A stretch of DNA of 17,641 bases from Nanobdellota archaeon (GTDB lineage: Archaea; Nanobdellota; Nanobdellia; Pacearchaeales; GW2011-AR1): the NCBI GenBank assembly GCA_018816625.1, contig JAHIVR010000083.1, forward strand, positions 1 through 17,641, read 5' to 3'. The notes under the pieces are model-generated. The model was not told where the DNA came from, ran no database searches, and was given only the letters and a program-made list of their open reading frames with translations. A program made the translations under genes and the position numbers. This document shows, one piece after another, positions 6,089-12,785 of this stretch; positions within the stretch are counted from its first letter, which is position 1; each line of letters opens with the position of its first letter.

Positions 6089-6129
6089 TTTCTTTATAAA
6101 TGGGCGGTCTTTATAATCACTTTAGAAAA

Positions 6130-6150
6130 GTTTAAGAAGCCTTTTTAAAC
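6130..6150 (+). other. Hairpin in the uL16 3' region
   Basis: GTTTAAGAA (6130-6138) pairs with TTTTTAAAC (6142-6150), with one G-T pair and a GCC loop. It lies 40 nt after the uL16 stop. It may be a 3'-UTR structure or processing site. The surrounding 6089-6200 stretch has TATA-like words (CTTTATAAAT, CTTTATAATC) but no gene I can support. Confidence 0.3.
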
Positions 6151-6202
6151 ATGATTCTTAAAGCTTACTATTTGTTACTATACCTTAGGGACTACAATAG
6201 AA

Positions 6203-6212
6203 AGATTTATAA
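6203..6212 (+). promoter_or_regulatory. TATA box for the 188-aa protein
   Basis: AGATTTATAA with an upstream purine tract lies about 80 nt before the ATG at 6293. Transcription would start near 6235, giving an unusually long leader of about 60 nt for this region. That leader contains the hairpin-forming sequence at 6245-6267 and the SD-like AAAGGGGG at 6271-6278. Confidence 0.55.
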
Positions 6213-6244
6213 AGTATAAAGATATAGAAAAAGTATACAAACAA

Positions 6245-6267
6245 CTTTATCAAATAAAGTGATAAAG
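6245..6267 (+). promoter_or_regulatory. 5'-UTR hairpin with two alternative pairings
   Basis: CTTTAT (6245-6250) can pair with ATAAAG (6254-6259). Alternatively, CTTTATC (6245-6251) can pair with GATAAAG (6261-6267). The two hairpins exclude each other and sit just before the G-rich SD-like stretch. A translational switch is possible, but the pairs are AT-rich and weak. Confidence 0.3.
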
Positions 6268-6292
6268 ATGAAAGGGGGATAAACAAAACAAA

Positions 6293-6859
6293 ATGACAAC
6301 AAACGCATTACAAAGAGCAAAACAGACTGAATACGAACCTGTGGCTGAACTTTTCGCTCAGCAAGGAGATGTAGGCGGGGCTAGAGCTGCTTTAAAGAAA
6401 TACGGTTTAACTGTAGAAGATCCTGTTCTAAAAAGAAGACTTTCAAAGTCTTATGACAGTGACGATGCAGTTATGAGAATGGCTGATGGAGCTAGCGAGA
6501 ACCACGATATTGATAGCGTCCCTATAACCGATATGTTTGCTCTATACGATAGTGTTGGCAGCAAAGTTAGTGGACCTGCACAACAGAAGTGGGCTAAATA
6601 CCTAGCTGCTAAGTATAAAGCTGGTACTTTTGGAGCTGTTGAAAAAGAACTTAGAGCTGCAAATAGAGTTTTAAGAGATAGAAAAGACTTTACTCCAGAG
6701 GAAGTTCAGACTGCTGAGGCTGTTAAAGCCGAGCATGCTGCATACCTTTTCGCTAAGGGTAGGTTATCACAGACACATACAAACGGCTTAGTTCACATGA
6801 TACAGACAGAATCAACTGTTGAAGGTCTTGAGAAAATGGCTGATCAGCTACCTCAATAA
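6293..6859 (+). CDS. Unknown 188-aa soluble helical protein
   Basis: I do not recognise this family. The protein is hydrophilic, has no cysteine, and lacks membrane segments. It reads as a string of amphipathic helices rich in Ala, Lys, Glu and Gln: ~residues 1-35 (LQRAKQTEYEPVAELFAQQG), a middle section around D-S-D-D and N-H-D-I-D, and two long helices covering ~95-165 (GPAQQKWAKYLAAKYKAG, then VEKELRAANRVLRDRK). The helix-turn-helix hairpins resemble alpha-solenoid repeats, but no repeat register is clear. It has a strong TATA box, a ~60-nt leader and a G-rich SD 14 nt before the ATG, which suggests substantial and possibly regulated expression. A T-rich tract follows the stop. Confidence 0.75.
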   Translation: MTTNALQRAKQTEYEPVAELFAQQGDVGGARAALKKYGLTVEDPVLKRRLSKSYDSDDAVMRMADGASENHDIDSVPITDMFALYDSVGSKVSGPAQQKWAKYLAAKYKAGTFGAVEKELRAANRVLRDRKDFTPEEVQTAEAVKAEHAAYLFAKGRLSQTHTNGLVHMIQTESTVEGLEKMADQLPQ

Positions 6860-6884
6860 ATTTAATTTTTTATTTTTTAACTTT
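6860..6884 (+). terminator. T-rich terminator
   Basis: Runs of T6 and T6 separated by short A interruptions follow directly after the stop at 6859, before the next TATA box. Confidence 0.45.
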
Positions 6885-6890
6885 TATATA
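6882..6890 (+). promoter_or_regulatory. TATA box for the zinc-finger/membrane protein pair
   Basis: TTTTATATA lies 32-40 nt before the ATG at 6922. A palindromic AGTTTTT-T-AAAAACT (6890-6904) follows directly and could hold an operator. Confidence 0.45.
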
Positions 6891-6921
6891 GTTTTTTAAA
6901 AACTAAACACACGGAGAAAAA

Positions 6922-7095
6922 ATGACAATAGAAATATGTAAGTATTGCCACAAAAACGTTGGTAAGGAGTACGGGGTTATAGACCTAAATGGAAAACCTC
7001 TTTCAATTGATGCTCATTATAAAAGATGCGATGAGAGACAAAGGGTTCTTGGAAAACTTCCTAAAAATTTAGCGAAAATCCTTGAAAAGAAATAA
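6922..7095 (+). CDS. 57-aa zinc-finger protein (C2HC-like)
   Basis: A short gene starts at ATG 6922 with GGAG (6913-6916) six bases before it. The protein begins MTIEICKYCHKNVGKEYG and contains C6-x2-C9 and H32-x3-C36 (DAHYKRCDERQ), a likely C-C-H-C zinc site on a small ribbon or treble-clef-like fold. The C-terminus is a basic, lysine-rich helix (VLGKLPKNLAKILEKK). Its stop TAA (7093-7095) is one base before the ATG of the next gene, so the two are co-transcribed. The function is unknown; nucleic-acid or protein binding is a reasonable inference. The paired cysteines, the SD and the tight coupling argue for a real gene despite its size. Confidence 0.7.
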   Translation: MTIEICKYCHKNVGKEYGVIDLNGKPLSIDAHYKRCDERQRVLGKLPKNLAKILEKK

Positions 7096-7096
7096 G

Positions 7097-7282
7097 ATGG
7101 TAAAAACACTTAACAATAAAATAGGAAAGGCCCTTATTTTAATAGGCCTTGGAGGAATTCTTTCTGGAGGAATTTTGATTAAAGATAATCCTAAAGAAAT
7201 TATGCCATATGTAATGACTCTTGCCTCTGTTGGAGCTTGTACTGGAGGATATAAATTTTTTATAGAACCAACCCAAAAATAA
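7097..7282 (+). CDS. 61-aa membrane protein with two helices
   Basis: The protein begins MVKTLNNKIG at ATG 7097, one base after the preceding stop. The in-frame TTG at 7082 lies inside the previous gene and is less likely. Two hydrophobic segments are visible: KALILIGLGGILSGGILI (residues ~11-28) and IMPYVMTLASVGACTGGYKF (~35-54), joined by a short charged loop (KDNPKE). The tail is short. No family is recognised. The operon with the zinc-finger microprotein hints at a shared job that cannot be specified. It is convergent with the NTase gene on the minus strand, with 2 bp between stop codons. Confidence 0.65.
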   Translation: MVKTLNNKIGKALILIGLGGILSGGILIKDNPKEIMPYVMTLASVGACTGGYKFFIEPTQK

Positions 7283-7284
7283 AA

Positions 7285-8217
7285 TTAACTATTCTCTACA
7301 ATATCATGCACCAGATGAGTCATTACACTAACAAACTCTTCTGTTTTTGTTTGCCAGTCGTCTATTTCAACACCCTTAAGATCTTTTACCTCTCCGTGAG
7401 AAATTCTTTTATGAAGCATTAACAAATCTCTGTACCATTCAACATACTTCATTTTGAGCTTACCAGGAGTTACAAAATGTTCTTTTAAATCAACTGCTAG
7501 ATGTTCGGGTGAAGGTGGAAGAACGTTTACAGCTATAAGTGTTGCGTGTGCAGAATCAACCATTGCCCAAAACAAGCCTTCTATTGCACTTAATCCCGCC
7601 GCTTTGCTTTTTGCAATGTTAGCGGGAGCTCTTTGAAGCGAAACATAAATTGCTTCTGGAGATGGACGTATTTTTCCTGCTGTAAGAAGATATTTTAGTG
7701 GCTCGAAGAACCCGGCCAAGTCTATCAAAGCTTCGCCATTTCTTATAACATTTATTATTACAGGGTCTCCTCTCATAAGGTCTTCCCACCACGTACTAAG
7801 TTTTATTGTATTTATATGAAGATCTTTATTGTAAGGGTTTGCCCTTAATACTTTATCTAGTTCTGTTCTATACCAAGCAATTAATTCTTGATCCCACCTA
7901 ATTGATACATCATCTAAAACAAGTATTATGTCTATGTCAGAACCGGCAACCATGGTTTGTTTTACTGTTGAGCCAAAGAGAACTACTGACTTAACCATTT
8001 TGTTAAATTTTTTGTATACTTTGACTGCGAAATCCATTGCAATATCGTGTTCTGTTTTAAGATTAAGAGTTGGAAATTTCTTAGGATCTGGTTTTTTATT
8101 CTTTATTACTAGTGTTTTTGTTGATAGATGCTTTCCTTTCTCAACTTTTTCCTTCATCATATTTCCGGGAACTTTCTTGAACACCTTTTTTTTAGTTACT
8201 CTCTTTTTCTTGACCAT
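7285..8217 (-). CDS. Nucleotidyltransferase with HEPN-like C-terminus (paralog of the 1355 gene)
   Basis: In this 310-aa protein, residues ~1-50 are very basic (K-rich tail). An NTase domain follows with LFGS (80-83) and GSDIDI (D94, D96), the metal-binding pair of the Pol-beta fold. The expected third acid on the later strand (HINTIKL) is N136, as it is Q in the paralog. Then come DPVIINVIRNG, IRPSPEAI (183-190) and an all-helical region with AHATLIAVNVLPPSPEHLAV, which looks like a HEPN domain. R263-x5-H269 (RDLLMLH) would satisfy an R-x4-6-H motif, although the paralog lacks it at the aligned place. The conserved HGEVK (274-278) is shared. Fused NTase and HEPN domains recall MNT-HEPN toxin-antitoxin pairs, but a single-chain housekeeping or regulatory role is equally possible. 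A TATA-like box lies before its ATG. Confidence 0.75.
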   Translation of the reverse strand: MVKKKRVTKKKVFKKVPGNMMKEKVEKGKHLSTKTLVIKNKKPDPKKFPTLNLKTEHDIAMDFAVKVYKKFNKMVKSVVLFGSTVKQTMVAGSDIDIILVLDDVSIRWDQELIAWYRTELDKVLRANPYNKDLHINTIKLSTWWEDLMRGDPVIINVIRNGEALIDLAGFFEPLKYLLTAGKIRPSPEAIYVSLQRAPANIAKSKAAGLSAIEGLFWAMVDSAHATLIAVNVLPPSPEHLAVDLKEHFVTPGKLKMKYVEWYRDLLMLHKRISHGEVKDLKGVEIDDWQTKTEEFVSVMTHLVHDIVENS

Positions 8218-8233
8218 TTTTATATTCTTTTCT

Positions 8234-8243
8234 TATAATATAT
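8234..8243 (-). promoter_or_regulatory. TATA box for the NTase/HEPN-like gene
   Basis: Read on the minus strand this is TATATTATAA, 17-26 nt before the ATG at 8217. It implies a very short or absent leader. Confidence 0.4.
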
Positions 8244-8266
8244 ATTGGGATATATAGTTTTTAAAT

Positions 8267-10093
8267 TTACTCCATTCCTCTTCCGCCCATTCTTCCTCCG
8301 CCGCCACCAACGTTTCCTCCTAGCTCTGTTGGAAGCATTGAAAATCCTGCACCGAAAGTAGCATAATTTATTTGGGGGAGTGTTGCACCCATTCCACTAA
8401 AATAACTTTGTTGGAAACCAATATTTTGATTCCAGTACGGAGAGGGAGTTGTACGGTATATTGGGGCTCCTACACCTTCTAGTGTTGATTGTAATGGAGA
8501 GGTTCCAAAATGTTGCCACCAGTCTTTAGCTTCTATTACTTTTTGAGCTTCAAAACCTTTTTGCCCAAGTTTTTCCATCATCTCCTTTAAAGGAACATTT
8601 CCCATTCCCATTGGAAGCTCTGTGTGTTCAAACCCAAAGTTATCTGAAAGATGGACGTGTTTTACAAAAGGGGCAACTTTCTCGGTTTCAGCAATAATTT
8701 CTTTCTCGGTATATCCAAATTTTCTGAGCATATTTATATGCCCGACATCCCATGTTGCTCCTATTAGTTTTGCTGCTTGTTTTTCTGCTTGAGATTTAGA
8801 CATCCCTTCTTTCTCTGCCTGTTCAATAAACTGCCTTCTTGATTCCTTTACAATATTTGCGATATCTTCTCCTGTTGAAAGTCCAAAACCAGCAGGAGGG
8901 TTTTCTATAACTAAAGTGGGGGATTTATCCTTGAACTCCTTGTAGGATTCAAAAGCAGCATTGCCAAATGTTTTTGCTGATTGTTTTAAAGCAAATTCAT
9001 CCACAGGAACGCTAAGTTTTGGTTGAAGATTTTCAAGTCCTTTTATTAGTCCTTGTAAAGCATCCGCCCTTATTATCGGATCTAAAGAAACAAGAGTTCT
9101 TTGCCCCTTTTCGGTCATTCCTAACATTTCTCCGTATTGTTTTGATAATTTATCTAAGAAATCTCTATCTTCTTGTGTTCCGTATTTATAGGCCCGATCG
9201 AATGCGGATTTTGCCGCAAGCTCGGCTTCTTTAGCATAGGAAGATGCAGAATAAATCTTTTTTTGTTGGGCGTATTCTTCTACAGTTAGCGGTTCTGGTT
9301 TTTCTTCTCTTGATTGAAGCTCTATATTGTGAAGAAATTTATCTCTATCTCTTGTATGGACATCATGCATAATTCTATCTATATTTTCTCTATTGAATTC
9401 TATTTTTGTTAGCATGTTATCCCATGCAGAATGATTGTGTACATCAAGCATTTCTTCTGGATAAAGAATTTCCTTTTTTACAGGTCCTCCAGGATAGTAT
9501 TTGGTATCTTCATCAAGAACGGCCATCTGCCCGGTTTCTTGATCTACGGCAATTATTTTCTTAGATTTAATTTCAACTTTTTCTCCTGGTTCTATTCTTG
9601 ATTCAACTTCAAATCTTTTATGTGGGGCTAGAGGCTGTGACCCGGGAATTCCTTCAGCTGAGTGAAAAGTGACATTTATATTTGAATCCGGATCAACCTG
9701 GTGACTTCTTTGTAGCGTTTGTAAAACTTTTCTTTCTGCCATCTCTCTCTCTGCTTCGCTGAATCCCTGTTGGGATAATCCCGTAACATCTATAACTGGT
9801 CCGTGAATAGACATATCAACTCCTGTTAATTTACTCATCCTATTTAGTTCATCAAGATGTTGTTTTGGCATTGCATCGCTTATTTCTTTTAACATAACAA
9901 CCTCTACATTTTTTACACCAGAAGCTATTCTATCGGAAACAGCCTGAAGAACATTTGCGGTTCTTGGATCTTGAGCGAGTGCCAGAGTTCCTGAAGAAAT
10001 TGGGTAAAGACCGCTAGCCAGAGGAGTTGGCTGAAATGCAGAAGGCCCACCCTGGTAGGTATTTTCAATTATGTATCCTTTTCTTTCGGGCAT
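8267..10093 (-). CDS. Endonuclease IV / xylose isomerase-like TIM-barrel protein with large insert
   Basis: This 608-aa protein shows the metal-site series of the AP-endonuclease-2 (Endo IV) superfamily in order: SIHGP (H97), FHSA (H144), VIENPP (E397), WDVGH (D449, H452), VKHVHLSDN (H481), EH (E489-H490) and VIEAK (E521). Between H144 and E397 lies an extra ~250 residues, mostly charged and helical, which no usual family member has; Endo IV is about 285 aa in total. The C-terminus adds ~80 residues ending in a glycine-rich tail (GGNVGGGGGRMGGRG). The fold call is strong. The substrate is open: DNA repair (AP sites) and sugar isomerase or epimerase are both possible. An SD (GAGGAG region, 10099-10106) precedes the ATG. 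The gene lies downstream of the acidic 202-aa gene on the same strand, with 54 bp and a separate TATA box between them. Confidence 0.78.
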   Translation of the reverse strand: MPERKGYIIENTYQGGPSAFQPTPLASGLYPISSGTLALAQDPRTANVLQAVSDRIASGVKNVEVVMLKEISDAMPKQHLDELNRMSKLTGVDMSIHGPVIDVTGLSQQGFSEAEREMAERKVLQTLQRSHQVDPDSNINVTFHSAEGIPGSQPLAPHKRFEVESRIEPGEKVEIKSKKIIAVDQETGQMAVLDEDTKYYPGGPVKKEILYPEEMLDVHNHSAWDNMLTKIEFNRENIDRIMHDVHTRDRDKFLHNIELQSREEKPEPLTVEEYAQQKKIYSASSYAKEAELAAKSAFDRAYKYGTQEDRDFLDKLSKQYGEMLGMTEKGQRTLVSLDPIIRADALQGLIKGLENLQPKLSVPVDEFALKQSAKTFGNAAFESYKEFKDKSPTLVIENPPAGFGLSTGEDIANIVKESRRQFIEQAEKEGMSKSQAEKQAAKLIGATWDVGHINMLRKFGYTEKEIIAETEKVAPFVKHVHLSDNFGFEHTELPMGMGNVPLKEMMEKLGQKGFEAQKVIEAKDWWQHFGTSPLQSTLEGVGAPIYRTTPSPYWNQNIGFQQSYFSGMGATLPQINYATFGAGFSMLPTELGGNVGGGGGRMGGRGME

Positions 10094-10130
10094 ATTTTCT
10101 CCTCTCTTTATTCTTTTTTAAGTTAAAATT

Positions 10131-10140
10131 TATTTATATA
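10131..10140 (-). promoter_or_regulatory. TATA box for the TIM-barrel gene
   Basis: Read on the minus strand this is TATATAAATA, 38-47 nt before the ATG at 10093. It leaves room for a ~15-nt leader that carries the SD. Confidence 0.5.
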
Positions 10141-10147
10141 GTTATTG

Positions 10148-10756
10148 TTACGCTGCCGAAAATTTTTTCCCGGGGTCATATTTCCTTGTTTGTCTTTCAA
10201 ATTCGTTTCTTGTATTTTGGTTCTGATCCATTAGCTCTGCCTTTTTTACAGACATGTATCTTTCAACGTTAGGATATCTTACTTCCTGTGCAGCCGACCT
10301 AAAAAAGGATTCCTGTGCTGCGTGAAACTCACTTCTTCCCACTTTTGTCAAATCTTCTCTCACCGGTTTAGCCGATATGTGTTCTGATTCCATATATGTT
10401 TTTTCATCCCCTTTTCCCTTTCCAGATATGTATCTAAACCCGTCTTCATCTTCTCCACTCCCCATCAACCCCTCGGCTCTTGGCATGGGAGTTGGTGCTA
10501 CACGTATCATCGGTTGCTCTCCTGCCATTTGTTCTAATACTGGAGATCCTCTTGTGTTTCTAGCAAACTGTGAAAACTGGACATCATCTATGATGCTTCT
10601 TGATCTTTCTTTAAGGTCAGAGTCTATAAGCCCTTCCTCTGTATCTTCTGAATCTTCAGATTCTTCATCGCTTTCCTTATCTTGGCCACGCTTGGACGAG
10701 CCCTCTTCATCCGGCTCTTCTTCAAGCTCTTCTTCAAGCTCTTCTTCTTTAGCCAT
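10148..10756 (-). CDS. Acidic low-complexity protein, 202 aa
   Basis: I do not recognise this protein. The N-terminal ~50 residues are almost entirely Glu, Asp and Ser, starting with an ELEE repeat and continuing with SDEESEDSEDTEEG; they should be disordered. The middle (~50-130) is Ser/Gly/Pro-rich with APTPMPRAEG. The C-terminal ~70 residues look helical and basic-to-mixed (EFHAAQESFFRSAAQEVRYP, then VERYMSVKKAELMDQ and ERQTRKYDPGKKF). A highly acidic tail plus a basic helical end could suit a chaperone-like or nucleic-acid-mimic partner, but this is speculation. The expected TATA (10778-10790, minus) fits a leaderless mRNA. It lies directly upstream of the TIM-barrel gene on the same strand and near the acidic 35-aa microprotein. 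Confidence 0.75.
   Translation of the reverse strand: MAKEEELEEELEEEPDEEGSSKRGQDKESDEESEDSEDTEEGLIDSDLKERSRSIIDDVQFSQFARNTRGSPVLEQMAGEQPMIRVAPTPMPRAEGLMGSGEDEDGFRYISGKGKGDEKTYMESEHISAKPVREDLTKVGRSEFHAAQESFFRSAAQEVRYPNVERYMSVKKAELMDQNQNTRNEFERQTRKYDPGKKFSAA
10714..10749 (-). repeat. 12-bp tandem repeat encoding ELEE units
   Basis: Two exact copies of a 12-bp unit (10714-10725 and 10726-10737) and a third differing in its last two bases (10738-10749) encode the acidic ELEE/EEEL units at the N-terminus of the 202-aa protein. The array probably grew by slippage and is likely to vary in copy number between strains. Confidence 0.7.
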
Positions 10757-10777
10757 ATTAAATTAATGTACCGAGGA

Positions 10778-10790
10778 TATTTAAAATTTA
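10778..10790 (-). promoter_or_regulatory. TATA region for the acidic 202-aa gene
   Basis: On the minus strand this reads AAATTTTAAATAT, 22-34 nt before the ATG at 10756. The mRNA is probably leaderless. Confidence 0.45.
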
Positions 10791-10844
10791 GGTTTTTGGT
10801 TAAATTTAAATACCTTTATTTCTTTTTTAGAAAAAGGTGTGCGC

Positions 10845-10952
10845 TTAAGGATCTTGTTCATCTTCAAGATCATCATTGGAATCAGTTTCAGAATCGGAAT
10901 CAATTTCCTTGTATTCAGAAATAGAATTGCCCATACCAATTCTTTTTGTCAT
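10845..10952 (-). CDS. 35-aa acidic microprotein
   Basis: A complete 35-codon frame on the minus strand starts MTKRIGMGNSISEYKEI and ends in a Ser/Asp/Glu run (DSDSETDSNDDLEDEQDP). It has a short basic/polar N-terminus and a strongly acidic tail, like the N-terminus of the neighbouring 202-aa acidic protein on the same strand. A TATA-like element at 10970-10981 lies 18-29 nt before the ATG, at leaderless distance. Downstream, the minus strand has a T-rich stretch suitable for termination. Coding character (GAT/GAA codons in a composition-biased run) and promoter position support it. A protein this short cannot be proven by sequence alone. It could instead be a chance frame, or an acidic decoy or mimic peptide. 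Confidence 0.5.
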   Translation of the reverse strand: MTKRIGMGNSISEYKEIDSDSETDSNDDLEDEQDP

Positions 10953-10969
10953 GATTTTACAAGGATGTT

Positions 10970-10981
10970 TTAATATTTAAA
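10970..10981. promoter_or_regulatory. Shared bidirectional TATA element
   Basis: TTAATATTTAAA is a near-palindromic AT block 18-29 nt from both the plus-strand ATG at 10999 and the minus-strand ATG at 10952. It can serve as a TATA box in either direction. It may coordinate the ABC exporter and the acidic microprotein, or allow only one at a time. Confidence 0.45.
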
Positions 10982-10998
10982 GATTATGTAGGTACAAA

Positions 10999-12780
10999 AT
11001 GTCCAGAAAAAAAAGAAAAATAAGTTTTAAGTATAATTTGGGGGAGTATTGGAAGGTTTTAAAGAATTATAAGGCCCTCTTCTTCTCCTTACTAGTTGTA
11101 TCTCTGCTTGTTGAAGCTTTATTTACTGTTGATAAGTTTCTTTTTAAGAGAATAATAGATGATGGTTCACTCTTCATTGAAGGAACTCTTTTGCAGAGCG
11201 TTTTTGTGCAAACGTTATTTGTGGTGTTGTTTGTATTCATAGGAATTGTTGTTGCTAGAGTTGCAGGAAAGTTTCTTTTATTACACCTAATGAACATACT
11301 TACTTCAAAACAGATGAGAGATATAAAGATTAAGTATTTCAATCATATTTTAAGATTATCTCATAATTTCCACACAACTCACAAAACAGGTTCTTTAATA
11401 TCTAGGCTTGGAAGGGGTTCTGGAGCGGTAGAATCCATGACAGACATAATTATCTTTAATGTGGCCCCTCTTGCATTTCAGTTAGTAATTGTGGGTTTAT
11501 CTTTAGCTTATTTTAGCCTAATTCCGGCACTTTCAATACTGGTAATTACAATCTTGTTTATCTCTTATAGTTTTATAATACAACAAAAACAACAGGTTCA
11601 CAAGTTAAGATTCATTCAGTCCCAAGATAGAGAAAAGGCTTTCATAGGAGATGTGTTTACAAATGTAGATGCAATAAAATATTACGGTAGAGAGAACAAT
11701 ATAACAAGAAGGTTTGATCTTCTTACCAGGATTACTAGAAGCCGGGCAATAAAAGATTGGAACTATTATAGGTGGTTTGATGCAGGACAATTATTTATTC
11801 TTGCAATTGGAAGTTTCTTGTTGATATACTTTCCTTTAACACAATTTTTAGCTAAAGAAATAACTCTAGGAACCCTTGTGTTCATATACACTATTTATGG
11901 GAATGTTGTTGGGCCTATGTTTGGATTTGTTTATGGGATGAGAGGTTTTTATAGATCAATGGCTGACTTCCAGGATTTATTTGAGTACGGAAAGATTGAG
12001 AATGATATAAAAAATAAACCTGGAGCTAAAGAAATAGATATAAAATATGGAGAAATTGAATTTAAAAATGTTGATTTTAATTACGGGAGAAGAAGTATTT
12101 TTAAAAACTTTAATTTAAAGATAAAACCAAACGAAAAGGTTGCTTTGGTGGGTCATTCTGGTAGTGGAAAAACAACTCTTGTTAAATTATTGAATAGGTT
12201 TTACGATGTTAATGCTGGAGGAATATTTATTGATGGTAAAGATATAAGAGAGTTTAAACAAGAATCCGTTAGAGGAGAGACCGGAATTGTTCCTCAAGAG
12301 TGTATTTTATTTGATGATTCTCTTTATAATAACATAAGATTTGCTGATAGAAAGGCACCTAAAAACAAAATAATTGAAGCGATAAAATTAGCTCAGTTAG
12401 ATAAAATAGTCAAGAATTTTCCTGCAAAGGGGAATACAATTGTTGGAGAAAGAGGAATTAGATTATCTGGAGGGGAAAAACAAAGAGTTTCTATAGCCAG
12501 GGCAATTCTTGCAAATAAAAAGATACTCATACTTGACGAGGCGACATCAGCACTAGACTCTGAAACAGAACACGAGATTCAATTAGCCTTGAGTAATTTA
12601 TTGAAAGGAAGAACTTCAATAATAATTGCCCACAGACTTTCAACAATAATGAGTGCTGATAGAATCATAGTTTTGAAGGAAGGGAAAATAATACAGCAGG
12701 GAACACACAACGATTTGATAAGACAGACCGGAGAATATAAAAAGTTGTGGAACCTTCAGAAGGGTGGATACATAGAGTGA
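10999..12780 (+). CDS. Fused ABC exporter (permease plus ATPase), Atm1/MsbA type
   Basis: This 593-aa protein is a half-size ABC exporter that should act as a homodimer in the cytoplasmic membrane. The N-terminal ~330 residues contain about six hydrophobic segments (first near 27-43, then 69-87, 151-195, 263-310). The nucleotide-binding domain carries Walker A GHSGSGKT (385-392, K391), the Q-loop VPQE (Q433), signature LSGGEKQR (489-496), Walker B ILILDE (E514), D-loop SALD and H-loop IAHR (H545). All ATPase residues are present, so it should be active. Loop features such as DAIKYYGREN resemble the Atm1/ABCB7 branch, but substrate assignment is not safe. No SD is seen and the TATA box at 10970-10981 fits a leaderless start. 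The gene overlaps or abuts the small membrane protein that follows. Confidence 0.9.
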   Translation: MSRKKRKISFKYNLGEYWKVLKNYKALFFSLLVVSLLVEALFTVDKFLFKRIIDDGSLFIEGTLLQSVFVQTLFVVLFVFIGIVVARVAGKFLLLHLMNILTSKQMRDIKIKYFNHILRLSHNFHTTHKTGSLISRLGRGSGAVESMTDIIIFNVAPLAFQLVIVGLSLAYFSLIPALSILVITILFISYSFIIQQKQQVHKLRFIQSQDREKAFIGDVFTNVDAIKYYGRENNITRRFDLLTRITRSRAIKDWNYYRWFDAGQLFILAIGSFLLIYFPLTQFLAKEITLGTLVFIYTIYGNVVGPMFGFVYGMRGFYRSMADFQDLFEYGKIENDIKNKPGAKEIDIKYGEIEFKNVDFNYGRRSIFKNFNLKIKPNEKVALVGHSGSGKTTLVKLLNRFYDVNAGGIFIDGKDIREFKQESVRGETGIVPQECILFDDSLYNNIRFADRKAPKNKIIEAIKLAQLDKIVKNFPAKGNTIVGERGIRLSGGEKQRVSIARAILANKKILILDEATSALDSETEHEIQLALSNLLKGRTSIIIAHRLSTIMSADRIIVLKEGKIIQQGTHNDLIRQTGEYKKLWNLQKGGYIE

Positions 12781-12785
12781 TAAAA

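Noticed and set aside
7082..7096. Upstream TTG start for the 61-aa membrane protein
   Set aside because: It lies inside the preceding zinc-finger gene. The ATG at 7097 directly follows that gene's stop and gives a normal N-terminus.
10377..10766. Plus-strand open frame of 129 aa rich in serine and proline
   Set aside because: It is the antisense of the acidic 202-aa gene; its serine runs are the complement of the Glu/Asp codons. It has no promoter or SD of its own.
12747..12785. Upstream GTG starts for the small membrane protein
   Set aside because: They lie within or at the end of the ABC gene. The ATG at 12786 begins right before a typical basic residue and membrane-helix start.
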